Shown here: one piece after another, positions 18,436 through 33,400 of the stretch | How the letters are laid out: each line of letters starts with the position of its first letter | Position numbering within the stretch: the first letter of the stretch is position 1 | DNA from: Pholis gunnellus | Lineage: Eukaryota > Chordata > Actinopteri > Perciformes > Pholidae | Length of the DNA: 64,000 nucleotides | Direction: 5' to 3' | Assembly (NCBI GenBank): GCA_910591455.2 | Contig: OU342804.1 | Span: 16,777,133 to 16,841,132, forward strand | Notes under the pieces: model-generated | What the model saw: only the letters and a program-made list of their open reading frames with translations | Database searches by the model: none | What the model was told of the DNA's origin: nothing | Translations under genes and position numbers: made by a program

Positions 18436-21400
18436 CTGTAGAAGAAGAGCAAGATGAGACCGATGACCACATTAAGAGAGTAAAAGAGAAAAACACAACA
18501 AAGTAGAAAAAGAACTTGTGAATTAAACACACTAGAGAGGATTGCCCGTGGAAACATGCCTGTAACAACAATGTATGTTCTTGGCTCCCCAGCATGTAGA
18601 TCGGATGAATGGTGCTCGAGAAATGCAAAGGGCATACCCTCATACAGCAGACAGAGTATAGTTTGATGTTAGGACACACCGTCATACAGCATGGGGTCAG
18701 TCACACAAGTAAATGGGAAATAAACTTTCTAGGTCCTAGAACGTTGGGAATCGTGAACTCTTCAACTCTCAAAAACCAAGTCTAAAAGTTCCATCAGATA
18801 TCAACTGGTAACCTCAAAGATACTATGTCCATTTCTTTTTAAAGAGTCTGATGCGCCTCACTGCCTTTATGAGGACATTACCTGGATAGTTTGTGCCAGT
18901 CTGTAAATGAAAAGGCATTTTTCCATTTACATTGGTTGGACATGTACAGTGCGTCCTTACACTTTGCTGATGGATGCCGTAATATTAATACTCCACTGAT
19001 AGATGCATGGTTCTAGCTCTTTAAGTGAAGTATCATACAGGAATCCTAAACCTCTTCCATAGTCAAATTCAAGCACTTTTCAAGGTGAACAGCGACATGA
19101 TTCACTGTTTTAAAGACCTTGCAGCAGCGAGTGTGTTGCTGGCTGTTGGGGATAGATGCCACAGGCTGGAAAAGCACGTGTGTGTGTGTGTGTGTGTGTG
19201 GGAGACGGTTGCTGCTGCTCACCTTGCCGTCAGATGCAGATGTGGGAGCCGTCTGTCTGGCAGCCAGTCGAGGACTGCAGCGCTTCACTGTGGTTCTCCT
19301 CATGATGCATGGACTGGCCTCCCCCAGAGGAATGTCAGCAAAACCTGCCGGAGTACAAACAATGACTTGAGAGCAGGTTACTGGTGCTTATTTCCTAAAA
19401 ACACTCAATTCTCTCCACCTATGAAGCTCATCACACTCCATCCCACTAGCATGAGAGACCACTGACACGGCACATGAAAACACATAAAACTAGCTACTAG
19501 TGCCTTTCTTTCTTGATGGTGAACTACAGCTGAGGCTATCTTAGATCACCAGCCAAAACGTACCTCTCTGCACCAGCTCAGGAAGTCCCTCTGGTTTGAA
19601 CTCTTCGCCTTTCTGTTCAGCTCTTGGTTTCGGTGTAGTCACTGCATTGGCTTTGATCTTCTTTGTCAGGTTGTGCAGGGCCTCCTGGGCACTGTCTTTG
19701 TTACTGATGTCACGGTGACCTCGTTTCACTGAAGACGAACCCCGAGGAGACCTCTGAGGTGTTGAAGGAGCAACGTTCTCCGTGTTGACAGCCACTTCTT
19801 CCTGGTGTTTGGAGGAAGACTTCCTTCCTGATCGCCGGGTAGAGGGGATTTTAGCTTCGTTAACGCGGTGGCAAGCAGTGAGCTGCTCCAGCCGGGTTGT
19901 CAGTGCATCATTAGTCTCTTCCAGTTTGTGCACTTTAACCATCAGGCCGCAGTATTTCTCGATGCTCTCATCTGCCTCCATGCTTTTTTCCTCCAGGAGT
20001 TTATTCAGTTCATCCAAATCACTCTTCATCATCCCCAGCTCGGAGTTTCTCTCTTCCAACTCCTTCTTCCTTCCATCGAGGGCAGCCTCAAGTTCTTCCC
20101 CCTCCACCCTCTTCTGCTGCAGGGCAGCGCTCAGGTCTTCCATTTCCTTCTGTCTTTTCTCGGCCTCCATCGTCAGCTGGTTTCCCTGAGTCTGCACCTC
20201 CTCACTGCTCTTTCTGTCACCTGTAGCAAAAATAATTACATTAAAAGAATTACTCAGCTGCATCTTTTAGGGATTTAAACTCCACGTTTTCAGCGCAGAA
20301 TGCAGGTTTTAGCATTGAAGTCAAATGAACCAATCTAACTGTTTACAACAGGGAGGTTTTATTATGCTTTTCAAACCATTTTGGTAAAGGGACGTGTCTG
20401 AAACTGCTACCATAGCCCTCTTGTTTCATATGATCGTCGATGCTTTTCATTATATTGGCCTTTGTCTGTAATTAGTCCGATCTTGGACTCATTTAAAAAC
20501 GCTAACAGATGTCTGTATCCAGATTGAGAATTGTGGTCGGTCCCGATTACCTCAACTTCAAGTCAAATAATACCAAAAACACTTCAATGTGTTTCCACAC
20601 CTGAGCTGTTCAACATCTCTTGCTTCTCCTGCTCCAGCTGTTTGCAAGTCTTCATCCAAAGACCCATCTTGCTCAGGGCAGAGTCTCTCTCTTTAGACAG
20701 GCGAGCGGCCTGAGACGTTACCTTTGACACCTTAAGTGGACCGAAAGAAAAGATTTAGTCATGAGGACATGAAATAAAACTAAATATTATCACTTACAGT
20801 ACATCTGTCTCGTATGAAGGGTATTTTCAAAATTCATAATTTTTTTGTGTACCTGCTCACTGAGCTGTGCAGCAGACAATTTGGATGCTTCCAACTCCTT
20901 CTCTTTAGCGCCAGCTGTAGACTGAAGAGTCTGTTGGGCTTCTGCCAGTTTCTCTTTCTCTTCTTCGGCTCGTTGCTTCTCTTGCTCCATTGAAGAAAGA
21001 GCTGACGATAGGTTATTTTTCTCCACTTCAATCAAAGAAAGGGAAGACTGCAATTCTTGTTTTTCAGCCTCTAATATCTGTTTCTGCTCCTCTATTCTTT
21101 TCATCTCTTCCTTTAATGAAGAGAGAGTTTGTTGCATGTTACATTTCTCCTCTTCTATCGAGGAGAGACTGGACTGAAGCTTCTCCTTCTCGTCGGCTAA
21201 CACCCCCCTCTCTTGCTCCAGTCTCTCTTTCTCTTCCTCAACAGATGCAAGAGTGCAATGCAGATGATCTCTCTCTTGTTCTACTGAAAACAGGGTTGAG
21301 TGCAGTTTCTCTTTCTCCTCTGCCAGCCGTCCATTTTCTTCTTCTAGCTGTTCTTTTTCCACCATGATAGACGAGATGGATGTTACCGAGGCGTGTCTCT

Positions 21401-24400
21401 GATCTGCCCCCTTCTCCAACATTTCCCTCTCTTCCTCTTTAGCTTTTATGAGCGTTTCAAGCTCCTTCATTTCTTCTTCCAGAGCCACAATACCGCTCCT
21501 CAGGTCATTTCTCTCTTTCTCCCACTCCTCTCCCTGAGAGCGGAGCCTCTCTCCCTCTGCCTCGCGCTCCTCCAGAGAAGACTGCAGAGACATTTTTTCG
21601 TTCTCCAGCTTCACCAGCAGAGACTGCATCTTCTCGTTCTCCCCTTCCGTTTCTGCACTCTTTTGTGTGAGGGAGATCTCGCTCTGCCGAGAGGCCAACA
21701 GCTGTGCCTGGAGGTCATCCATTTGCGTCGTAAGCTTTTCTGCTTCCTCTCTCATTCCTTTCTCTAGCTCTTCTACCCTGCATTTCTGTTTTTGCTCTTC
21801 CTCTCTTCTATCCAGCTCGGCCCTCTCCAGCCCCCTCTCCAGCTCCTCCTTAGCGGCCTTCAGTTCTTCAATCTCTCCGTTTTTTGTCTCCAGCTCTCTC
21901 TCCATGTGTTCTTTCTCAGATCTAAGGGTTTCCAGCTTGGCAGAGAGCTCCGATAGTTTGTCGCTGAGCTCTCTCTTCTCCTCCTCCACCTGAGGGTCAG
22001 AAGGTGGTGACGGTTAAAGAAAAACAGCAGCAGATGAGAAGTACAGAAAGGAAAAGAGCAACATGAAAGAAAAGGGGGGAGAAATCGGATGAATATATCG
22101 CGTGGTTTACAACAGCTGTAATATTTTACTATCAACTCATAAAGATGGATGATCACATATACATAGCAAAGGGCATCAGATAGCCAAACACAGATAAATA
22201 TATGAATGTACCTTTGTCCTTTCCTCCTCCAGCTCAGCTTTGGCTGTTTCGGCCTGTGTTAAGAGCATTAAACATTTATGAGCCATTACAATGTAAGACG
22301 GATGAAATGGTTATTCTTCTCAGACATATACGTGTTTACAACAGAATACCTGCAACACAGCTTCTTCTAGACTTTGCTCTTCGTCTTCCTTCTCTCGCTC
22401 CAGAGCATCAATGCGATCTTGCAGCGAGTCAGACTTCCTCTGGGCAACTAGAAAAGTAAAGAGTCACAATTAGACCGACAGCAACTCACAAAACTCAAGA
22501 GGGAATGTCATTTCTGAGGATGTTAAAACGCCACCTTTGAGGAGCTCTCCCATCTTCTTTTTCTTCCTCTCGTCCGACTCTATGCGGACCTGCAGCTTTT
22601 CAATACCAGTCCTCATCTGCTGGACCTCGTCTTGTGTCGAGTTCAGACGAGAGGCAATCTCTCCTTTTTCAAGTAGAGATGACTCCAGAGACTGTGAGAG
22701 ACGGCAAACTTCTCCCTCCAAAGCCTTGAGGAGAAACGAGGAGGGTCAGAAACTAAAGCATGTGAATCATCTGAGGGTGTATTGGTCCAAGTGTCCTAAC
22801 CCAAATGTTTTTTAAAAACACAAAACTCTTTACTTTGTTTTTGAGGAAACGGGTTCTCTGAGGAAACCCAACCTCAATCCGATATAACCCCCTCACCTGT
22901 ATCTTGCCGACCATGGACTCAGTGTTTTCATTGGCCGAGCTGTGGTCTACTGTGATCTTGTCCAGCTGGCTGATTAGCTCCTGTCTGTCTCCACTCTGTT
23001 GGGACATTGCCTGTTCCAGCGCTTTAATATGTTCCAGCAGCTTTAGAGAAGAAAAGGGAATTAACTCTATCATCCTCTCAATGTCAACATAGTTGACCAC
23101 ATGACATCATCTTCTTTCAGACCCCATCAGAAACAATGGTAAATTAAACTATTGTTCACTTTGGCTATTAACATATCTTTAGCTGCTCAGTTATGATTAG
23201 GATACAAGTAAGAATGTGCAGAAAAGGTCAGAGTCTGAACTGTTTGCAACTTAGATTGATGAATTTAGCCAATAGAATCAAAAGAGGTATTTCTGCTCTA
23301 ATTATTATTAATGAAGCCAACTCTAATTTAAAGCGTCTTTTGACCCGTATCGCATGAGTTGACTCGAGGAACTGTGCACGAGTCCCAGACCCTTGAACGT
23401 TACATGTACATACCTGCTGCCTCTCTGTCTTCAGCTTCTCCTTGCTGCTCTGCAGGGCTTCATACTCCTTCCTCCCTGCTCTGATGTCATCCTCCAGGAT
23501 GGAAATCAGGCTTCTGGTGTCACAGTTAGACTTCTCCAGACCGTGAACTTTCTCTCTCGACTGGCCCAAAGACTGGTTCAGGTCATCTCGCTCCTCGGTG
23601 CAGGACACAAGTTCAGACCTCAGCTGGGTTGTCTGGAGAAATAGAAAGATTGAGAACAGTTCTGGCACACTGATTGATCAGTAAGGTTAAAAAACATACC
23701 GTGTTCACTAATGCCTTGCTGTTGTCTAGCTTTTGGAGAAGGAAAAACAAATGCTTGAGCCTGCACATTGCTTAACTGATTAATCCCCGACACATGCACA
23801 GTAATTCAGCCCTTACACAGCCAGTGTTTTGATGTTTTAGCTCACAGGCTCTTGATGAGTCCTCACCTCTGTTGTAATCGTTTCTATCTGCTGCTCCATG
23901 CTGGAACAAGTCCTCCTCTGGGTCTCCTTCTCATCTTCCAGTTTGCTCTTCTCATGCTGTAAGGCCTCCAGCTCAGACTCCATGCCCAGGATGTGCTGCT
24001 CCAGGTTGGCTTTCTCAGAGCGAACTCTCTTCAGCTCACTCTCCTGCTGAAGGAATTTCTCGTCCCACCCACCTACAGAATCAAGGAAAAGATCTGTTAA
24101 GACACCAACGTACACATTCCTCCATAAATCCTGCTGTGCCATGACATTCAAGCTGCTGTTCAAATATAAACTCAAACTCTGCTTGTAGTATATTTGTAGG
24201 CATTCACAGCCACATACCTAACATTTAGCACCTTGTTTGACTAAAATAATCTTGCGTGGTGATCTTAATCCCTCATATGCAGTAAGATGGAGCAATATTT
24301 ACCTTTAGCCATTTCCATTCCTTCCAGCATCTCCATAACATCCTCCAGCTGGAATTTAGCGGTTTGGAGCTCTAGACTTAATGTCTCCCTCTCCTCTGAC

Positions 24401-27400
24401 AGTTGAGCCATCTAAAATCGAGCATGCCGTATTAGTGTCAGTTGAATTTAAGCGGCAGTGTAACAGTGTAATTTATTATTTAAGTGGTATTTGGCATTCT
24501 GTAATCTCTCTCCCCCTACCTGGTCAGCAACGACTTTCTTCTCCTCCAAATTAATCTTCAGCTCATGCGCTGCACCCTGGGCCTCCTCCTCTGCTGCATG
24601 AACTTTCTCCTCCAAGTTTTGAACTTGGACCTTCAGTTCAGAAGTCAACTCCATTCTCAGTGCGAGGTCGGAACTAAGCAGCTCATACTCTGAGCGGAGG
24701 GTCTGGAGTTCTTGTTTTGTGATCGTTTCTGTGCAGTGGTTGAGGTCATCTTGTACCTGGGATGACTCTGCTGACAGACAGACTGAATATAGACAAGTTA
24801 GTAAAACAAAATGTATCTGATTTAAAACAATACTTCCTAGATCAGCATCAAGTGTCAATTCTATAGCCTGTACCTGTATTGCTTTAGTTTAATAAAAACT
24901 TTTGGATTCTCTTGAATCACAACTGTTATTATAACAAGCAAAAGAAAAATCTTTGGGTATTTTTGCAGAAGAAACGTTAAAATCAGGAGTCTATGGTAGC
25001 AACTCAGTGTAAAGCAAATTAAATAACCCAAGAAAACACTCAATAATCGAAACTGCAGTTATGAGCACCATTGAATAACTCACCAGAGGATTGTAACTGT
25101 CTGGTCTCACAAACAGGGGAAGATGGAAGAGAAATATCGCATATTTTAGGATTACTTCCAAGAACATCTCGAGGACTACTGCCGTCTTCAGGAAGCTGCA
25201 AGAAAGAGGATGAAATTCAAACTCTGTCTTCATCAAAACTCAAGTTTACCAGAAACAAAACACGCCTTTCCAGTAGAGAAATATTAGTAGCAACTAGCAA
25301 GTTTTCTGGTTATACAAATGATAAATCAATAAATGAAGTATCCTAAATCCAAACCCATGAAAGCATCATGACTGAAGGACAAATACACAGTTATAAAGTT
25401 CTACCTGATCGAAGGGTTGCTGTTGATGCTGCTCCTCGGTAACCTTCGTATCGGCCACGCGTGCCTCTTTTTCCTCGTTCAGCTGTTGGACCATCTCTTG
25501 TTCAGGGACGTCCTCCTTGAACACCAGCTCTGTCTCACTGCCAGGGCTGAGGGAGATACAAACATATTCATCACAGAGTAAAACACATACAAAAGCACAT
25601 CATTGTGCATTTGTGCTTATTATAAAAACTCATTATACCTGAAAGCCTTGTCAGACTGATGGGAAAGTTCACCCGGTTCAGCCACCATTGGGCTCAGCTG
25701 TTCCTTTACTGGAAGGGACTCAGCATTGACGCTTGAATCAAGTGATGGCTCTACGTCAGTCTGTCCTGCTGCTTCTGCTGGGGGAAATCGTCGCATTTAC
25801 TTAATTTTAAAGATATGTAATCAAATTAGAGCTGGTCGATAAATCAATTTCAGTGACGCAAAACAATCTGAGATTATATTTTCAGGCCGTATCGCCCAGC
25901 CTGCAGTGTTCCATGAAAACCTGTAATCTAGTTTTGGTTTACACTCACCACAAACATCCGTCTCCTCAGTCTCCATGTGCCGGATGTTTTCTCCTGGCTC
26001 CTTCTGGGCTCCCTGTGATCCTGAGAGCCGCTGTATGAGGCTGTGCTGTTGGCCCACCTGCTCCAGCAGTGAGTCGTACTGCTGCTTGAACACAGTCAGC
26101 TCCTTCTGTAAGCGCGCCAACTTCTGATGCAGTTCGGCCTGCTCCGCCTCAAACTGTTGGATCCTGTCAAGTGTCAACATGAACGTGATGCTATTAGAAT
26201 TCCAGATAATATTACAAGTAAAAATAAAGAAACTGAAGAACGTAGCTATAGTGACTCATAAAAACTAAATATGTACGGTACCTCTCTGTGTTCTCCTCTT
26301 CAGTCCGCTCTTTAAGTGAAGCTACCTCTTCTTCGTGCCTTTCTATTCTTTCGTGTAACTGCAGCTTCTCTTCAGTTAGTTGAGTCACACTAGATTGTAG
26401 TTTGATGTTCTCTTCAGTGAGCTCATGATAGTTACCCTCCAGCTGAAGTTTTTCCTCAACTACTCGATTCAAGTTAGTGGCCGAGTTACTTTTCTCTGAG
26501 ATTAGCTCAGTTAGTTTAGCCTCCAGTTGGATTTTTTCCTCGTTTATCAGACCGAGGGTAATATCTAGTTGGGCTTTCTTCTCGAGAACTTGTCTAAGGG
26601 TGGATTCAGCTTCCTGTTTCTCTACAGTCATCTGATGGATCTTCTGCTTTTCTTTAGTTAACAGCTGAATGTTGCTCTGCAGTTGTTTGTTCTCCTCAGA
26701 CAGCTCGTCTAAACTGGCTTCCAGCTGTTTCTTCTCTGCATTGACTTGAATCACCTCAGTTTCTACTTGCTCTTTTTCATTTATTGACTGTTTCAAAGTA
26801 GTCTCGAGGTTGTTTTTCTCATGTTGTAACTGCTTAAGATTATGCTCTCTGTCCTCAACTGCCTGCCTGAGAGTTGTCTCTAACTTGATATTTTCCTCTG
26901 TGGTCTGGCTGAGTTTAGACTCTAAAGCAGCAACATTCTCCTCCAGCTGCATTTGGTTGACGGCGTCCTCTTCCAGACGAGTGATTTCACCGCTCCGTTC
27001 CATCAGCTCCTCCTTAGCTGTGACATACTGTGTCTCCAGCACGGAGTTCTGAGATTGGACCTCATCTAACCGGGTTTCCAAGACAGAGACCTGAAAAGGT
27101 TTAGAGTTTAGATTGAATCCACAGTAAAGATGATGACCATGTCCTGTCTGAAGTTTAGATGAGTATATCAAAGCAGACAGCTGTGAGACACATGGAATGT
27201 GTTATTGAGCTCCAAAGAATGATCAAAATGAACCTCAACACTAAAGCTAGCTTCTGTGGCACAAATGATGTTGATAGACTTCTGAGGAACAAAGCGGCTC
27301 TACCTGGGCTTTGCTGTCCTCCAGCCTGGCCTCCATGTCAGACATCTGAGTTTGGTTGTGAGCTAGCTGAGCCTCCAGTGACTCCATGGTTCCCTTCAGC

Positions 27401-30400
27401 TCCTCCACCTGACTGTCAAAGGAGCTCATGACCGTCTCGTTGTCCTCCAGGTCCATTTGCAGCATCTCCATCTGGACCTTGATGTGAAGAATGAGAAATA
27501 CAGCAAATGATCTAAAGAAATGACTCATCAAACGTCGTTTTAAGACTACCTCTTCTGACCTACCCACGTGGTACCGTACTCCAGGCAGGACTAACATAAT
27601 GCTGTACCCGTTCCACTATATTTAATAAGACTGTCGACATGCAAGGCCAAAGACATAACCAAGAATCAATCAGCAACCAACCTTGATTTTGTTCATGGCG
27701 ACCATCTTCTCCTTCAGGAGATCTGATGCTTTGGCCTGCTCTGCCTCGGATTTATTCAGCTTCTCCTTCAGACTCTTTATCGTGGCGTCTCTCTCTTCTA
27801 AGCCGTGTGACGCAGCCGACAGAGTCGTCTTCATGCTCTTGATCTCCTCCCGTCGACAACCTGCTTCCGTTTTGGCAGCAGTCACAGATTTTTTAGCGCC
27901 GTCAAGCTTCTCTTTGAGGATCTTCTCTTTGTTGCGGAAAGTTTCAGCATCTAAAGCATGACTCTCTTTGTCTTTGTCCGTCTTCTCGGTGAGCTCTTTG
28001 ACTTCTTTCTCCAATGTGAAGATCAGATTGACTTTCTCAGTAAGGGTGTTCTCCAAACTGCACTTGACTTCAATAGTGGAGGAGTGACTCCTCTCAAGAG
28101 CTTCTAGAAGCTTTTTAAGGTCCGCATGGGACTGATTGACCACGGCCAGTTCATTCTTCAAGACTGGAAGCTTTTCTGCTGCATCTTTGCTCGCTGTTAG
28201 CTCCTCTTCCAAGGAAGATATCTGCTCCAGGAGGTTGTTGATCTTCTCAGTATGAGCTTGCTGGAGATTCTTTATAAGAAATAGATTTAAGTGTATTATT
28301 GGTAACGAGCACAGAGGAGGATAAACAGTATTAGAAAATAAGTAAAACTAACCAAACATAATACATTTTTAGTGCAATATTTTACCTCAGCCTCTTTCTT
28401 TGTCTCTTGAAGTGCATTCTCCAGCTCAGCCTTTTGTTTCTCCAGAGACAAAATCTGAGCTTCAGCCTCTCTGAACTGCTTCTCCTGCTCTTCTGTGTGG
28501 CTCTGTTGCTCCTTCAGTTTATCCTCCAACTGTTTAAGCTCTTCTGATTTCTTATCATGCAACTTTTTGTGTTCCTCTTCACGGTCAGACAGCGTCTTTA
28601 TTTGTTTCTGCAGCTCAGCTCCCAGTTGCTCCTGGACCTTCAGGAACTGATCCGCTGAGCTGACCTGAATACAAACAGAACAACTATAGCTTTTACTGGT
28701 TCAGACTAAAGTAAGGAATAATACAACATAAAGTAAAGGCATGGGGCATACGATTACAAAATCAGCAGAGTAGGTTTATTCTGCCACTGAAATTCAAAAC
28801 ACTCATAAAAAGAAAATCTTCTAGTTTCAGATACAACATTGATAAATGTGACATTTGTGACAGCAAAGATACTTTAACCATAATGTACTCATTGGTTATA
28901 AGATTATTTTGTTGTTACAATCTGTTACATCACTTAAATCAGCCAAGAATGCCCTTAAAGTTGAATCAACTCAAAAATAAACAACAGACTGCTCCATATA
29001 TAAAAAGAAGAAATAACTGGTAATCTGTTTCTAATGGTTACTGCTGCAGTACAGTATAACAGACCTGGTCTTTGGTGAGCAGCAGCTCTTGTTTAGACTC
29101 CTCCAACTGAAGCTTGAGCTGCTCGTTCTCTTCAACCTTTGCTGAAACGCTCTCCTCACACTGCTTCAGCAGCGCTGCCTTCTCCTCTGACAACCTGGTG
29201 GAGTTCAGACAACGACGACAGAGAAGTGCATGTTAAACACAAGCTACAGTTATTGTTGTTTCCCCAAAGAAACAATAGGGACACAGTGTTCGTATCATAC
29301 TTCTATCATAAAATCATAGTATGTTATTGTGGATGTTATCAATTATCCTCTGAAATCATTCAATCCCATGTTGCAAAGTGACGCAGTCTCAACAAATACT
29401 AAACGTTATGTAGTTTGTAAAGGTAGGATTGATCTCAAGGCTGTTGTATTGGAAATTTCATTCAAAAGTATGAACTAAACAACAAATAAAACTCCCACCT
29501 GGTAGTTTGCTCTTCTTGCTGTGCAGTGGCTTGAGTGAGGCTCTCCCTTAGCTGGCTGATCTCCGCTTGGCCCAACTCGATGAGCTGGTCTTTGGAGCGA
29601 GCCAAGTCGCAGGCTGCCTGGTGCTCGTCCTGCAGCTCTATGTTGGTCCTCTCGGCCTGCTCTACTCGAGCAATTTCCTTTTGCAACTGCAACTCCAGAC
29701 CTTTGACCTATTCAGATTAAAGAAGAAGCACCAGGCCAAGTTGAATCAATGGCTCTTCATTGTGTTGTTTTAGGTCCAGTCATATTTTAAAGTGTTATTA
29801 TTGTTACCAATAACAAAATCAAAAAAGTACATTGGAAGTCAATGATGCAGAGAAATTGTTTATCATCTAATTCCATTATAAATGAGCAAGGAGGGGTGCC
29901 ATGTTTTTTTAATTAAATAGAAATCAACATTTAAAAATGTAAAATGTACAATAAATCACCTGAGCTTCAAGCTGAGCCACTTGCACGGCAACATTCTCCA
30001 GGTCTTTGGTGTGCTTCAGTCCGGCCTCAGAGAACTTAGACTGCAGCTCGTTGTGCTGATGCTCCCTTTCTTCCAACTCTGTGCTCTTGTTGAGGAGTTC
30101 TCCCTTCAAGGAATCAATGTGAGCAGACATGCTGGCCTTGTCTCCCTCTGCGCTCATGAGCTGCTTCTACAATAGCAAGCAGAAATGTATCAGCCCACCG
30201 AATGAATGACAATAGTTACAATACAACACATCCTACAATGATTTTCACATTAAATAGACTTTCTGTGCTACTTACGCTTTCTAACTTTGTAATCATGAAT
30301 AAATCATTTGTAAATTCAAAGCAATCCTCAAATCTAAAAATAGATTTTAGGGTACACAACTAAACAAATTATTTCAATACGCGTGTGTCTGTGTGCTAAA

Positions 30401-33400
30401 TATGACAGAAATGAATGAATTGAAGTGAATGTACTTCAACTAGCAGCGTACCTTAACGATGTCATTAGCCTCATTCAGCGAGGTGAGGCTGTTCTCCAAG
30501 TTGCCAATTTTGTCAGCGAGGTCTTTTTGCACAGCCTCAGTTTCATTAATCAAGGTCTCCTTTTCTTTCTTCCACTCCAGCAGAGCTTGATGTTCTTGTC
30601 TCAGTTCCTTAGTCTCATTCTGACTCGCAGTCAGGTTGGATTTCAGCTCTTGGCTTTCGTTCTCTTTCACCGTCAACCTGTTGGTCAACTTTTCTGTCTC
30701 TTGCTTCTGTTTCTGCAGTTCACTCTGATATCTACAGTGTGATGAATACATTGAAGAGCATGTTAAATGTCATAGTATTTTAAGCTTTTTACTTTTCCTG
30801 TGACTGAACGTAAAACTATGCTTACCGGTCAATGTTGGCCTCTGCATCAGAAAGTGTCTTCTTCAAGTTCTCCAGCTCCCGGGACGAAGCGCGAGTCTGC
30901 TGCTCCAGCTTAGTCTGAAGTCTCTTCAGCTCATCCGCCTGTCCTTCAGATTTGGCTGAAGAGCAAATGGACAAAAACTTTCAACAATGAGATAATTCTC
31001 CAAAATATCTGCTGTCGTTGCCAGTCCTACAGCTAATGTACCTTTCAGGTCATCCAGTAATCCCTGGGTGCGTTTGAAGCTCTGGTCTGAACTCTTCTTC
31101 TCTTCCTCCAGCTGAATCAGACGCCTGCTGCCCTGGTCCAGCTGGACCGACGCACTGTTCTTCTCTTTCTGCAGCTCCTGGAGCGAGTAAAAAAAAAAAA
31201 AGCAGAGAACATGAGTGGCAGTAATAGATGCTGAGAGATATCTCTTTAAATCAGTTGGAATGGGAACCTCAGCATCAAGGCCAGAAATGCAGTATCCAGC
31301 ATAGTGACAGCAAAGCAACCCACCTCCATTTTCTTGCGGAGGTCCTGCTCTTTGTTCTGGCTGGCCTGGAGGCTCTGCTCTGACCTCAGCAGTTTCTGTT
31401 TTTGATCCTGTACCTCCTTTTCCGTCTGACTCTTCTGGAAGCACATCTGGAAAGAAGCAAGAGGAGAGAAAAAGTCAAGATGAGAAGGGAGACGTACATA
31501 CAAAGGCAGAAAGTGAGAAGTGTGACACAAATGTCAAGTGCCCTAAGCCCTTAAACAGACAGAAGACGCAAAAGCTGGAGCTACTAGTGAATTTCAACAT
31601 TCCATCATCTATCAGCAAGATAACAGTCAGTGTTTTCAGCATTGCTGGCAGGTGGCATGCCTCGCATACAAACAGAAGTAGATGATTCCACCACATCTTC
31701 AACCGTATTGCACTCTTCTCACAGCCATCATCAAATGTAATCTGGGTCTGTGTATACTATGCTGACAGTAGCAATATCATTAAGGTTAGCTTCACAACAT
31801 AATGACAAAGAAAGACAACGTTACCTTCTCCACGTCAGCCTGCAGCACGTTGTGGTCTTTTTTGGACTGTTGAATCTCTTGTGTCAGCTTGGTTCTGGTC
31901 TGGTTCAGCTGCTGGTCCAACGCCTGGTGAGAAGTCTGCAGCTGAGCTATCTCCTACATAAAATGAGTCAGAGACAAACCTTTTGATATTAGAATATTAA
32001 AAAAAAGCATTTTTAAGCTAAAACCTAAAACTATTACGGTGTAATAATGTTGTGTGTCCAAGTTATTGCACCTTCTGACTATCTCTCTCTTGGTCCTTGA
32101 GTTTCTGCTCCAGGGATCGTTTGCAGCTCTCAGCGTTGTGCCTCTGACAGCTCATCTCCTCCGAGACTTGTTTCAGCTTCTGCTCAACGGATGAACACTA
32201 AGAACAATAAGCAGAAAAGTTGTCATTTACAAATGACAAAAACTCATGTTTTTACCCAGCGTGCCTCCTTTAACTATGTAATCAAGCAGAAAACAATATA
32301 TCCCACGTCAATAAAGTCTTTATGTACCAATTATGGGCGCCTACCTTGGCCACAACCAGCTGGTGTTCGTTTGTGGCCTGGCTCAGCTCATGGCTGGTCT
32401 TGGCCAGGTCTCTGTCCCGTTCAGTCAGCTCTTTGCGGGCCTGGTTCAGTTGAGTTTGTAGATCCTGCAGCTTGGAGGCTTGGCTACGAATTTCCTTGTC
32501 CTGAGTGGACAGATTCTTTTCCAGCTCTAACACTCGGCAACGCAGCTCTGATGAAGGAAGAGTAAACGTTTAAGAGCTGTGGCTGAACATAAATCAGGAT
32601 ATTTAACAAAAAAAGGAGCCAAATACATTTTTCAGCGGTAGTAGATATGCAAAATAATAAAAGGCTCCCTGATATTACACAGGAAAGATATCAAACACTT
32701 TATAAGGTACGAGTTCCACAACAAATTATAAACAGTCTACCTTGGTTGATGGTCTTCAGCTGATCCATCTGTTGGGAGGATCCACAGGGACTCTGGGCTG
32801 CTCTGGAAGAGCTCATCCGCTGGCTGGTTTTAATGGGCGTCTCCTCGTGGGCTTCCCAGAGGGATGTTCCCCGCCTCTTCAGAGGCGTTTCCATTGCATC
32901 CTGAGAATGTCGACTGTGGGACTGATCCTGCCATGGGAATATGGAAGATCCAGCTTGGCGGGCAGCAATGTCCTTGTGGCTTACAGTGACTGAGGACTGA
33001 TTCAACAGCTAAAAGAGAAGAATTAAGTTAGAGTCAACAAATGACAAACAAACAAACCCATGTGATAAACATAAGTTAGGTACTTGCCTTGACCTGCAGG
33101 ACTTTGAGTTCAGTCTCGAACCTTTTTCTTTCTTCTACCTCCTGGCTGTATTTCTCCTGAAGCTCATCTAGTTTGTTATCTATGGAACACAAATACAATC
33201 ATCATGTTAGGGCAAACTGAAAAACTCATCCAGAGTCACTCAGATACATATGTGTCTTATTGCCTATATGCAAAAACAAAAAAAAGATAAGTAGATGAGA
33301 AGCAGCAATATAACTCAAATGTGCATTAATACCGGCCTGGCAGGTAAGCATATTTCTGGAAACCATACAAGAAGAAGTCAAACAAACTGAAGTACCCTGC

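Noticed and set aside
19025..19465. Plus-strand 146-aa ORF
   Set aside because: Overlaps the cenpf C-terminal exon and a TG run in antisense; no family likeness.
21393..21993. Plus-strand Ser/Leu-rich ORFs opposite cenpf
   Set aside because: Antisense shadows of the Glu/Lys-rich coiled-coil codons.
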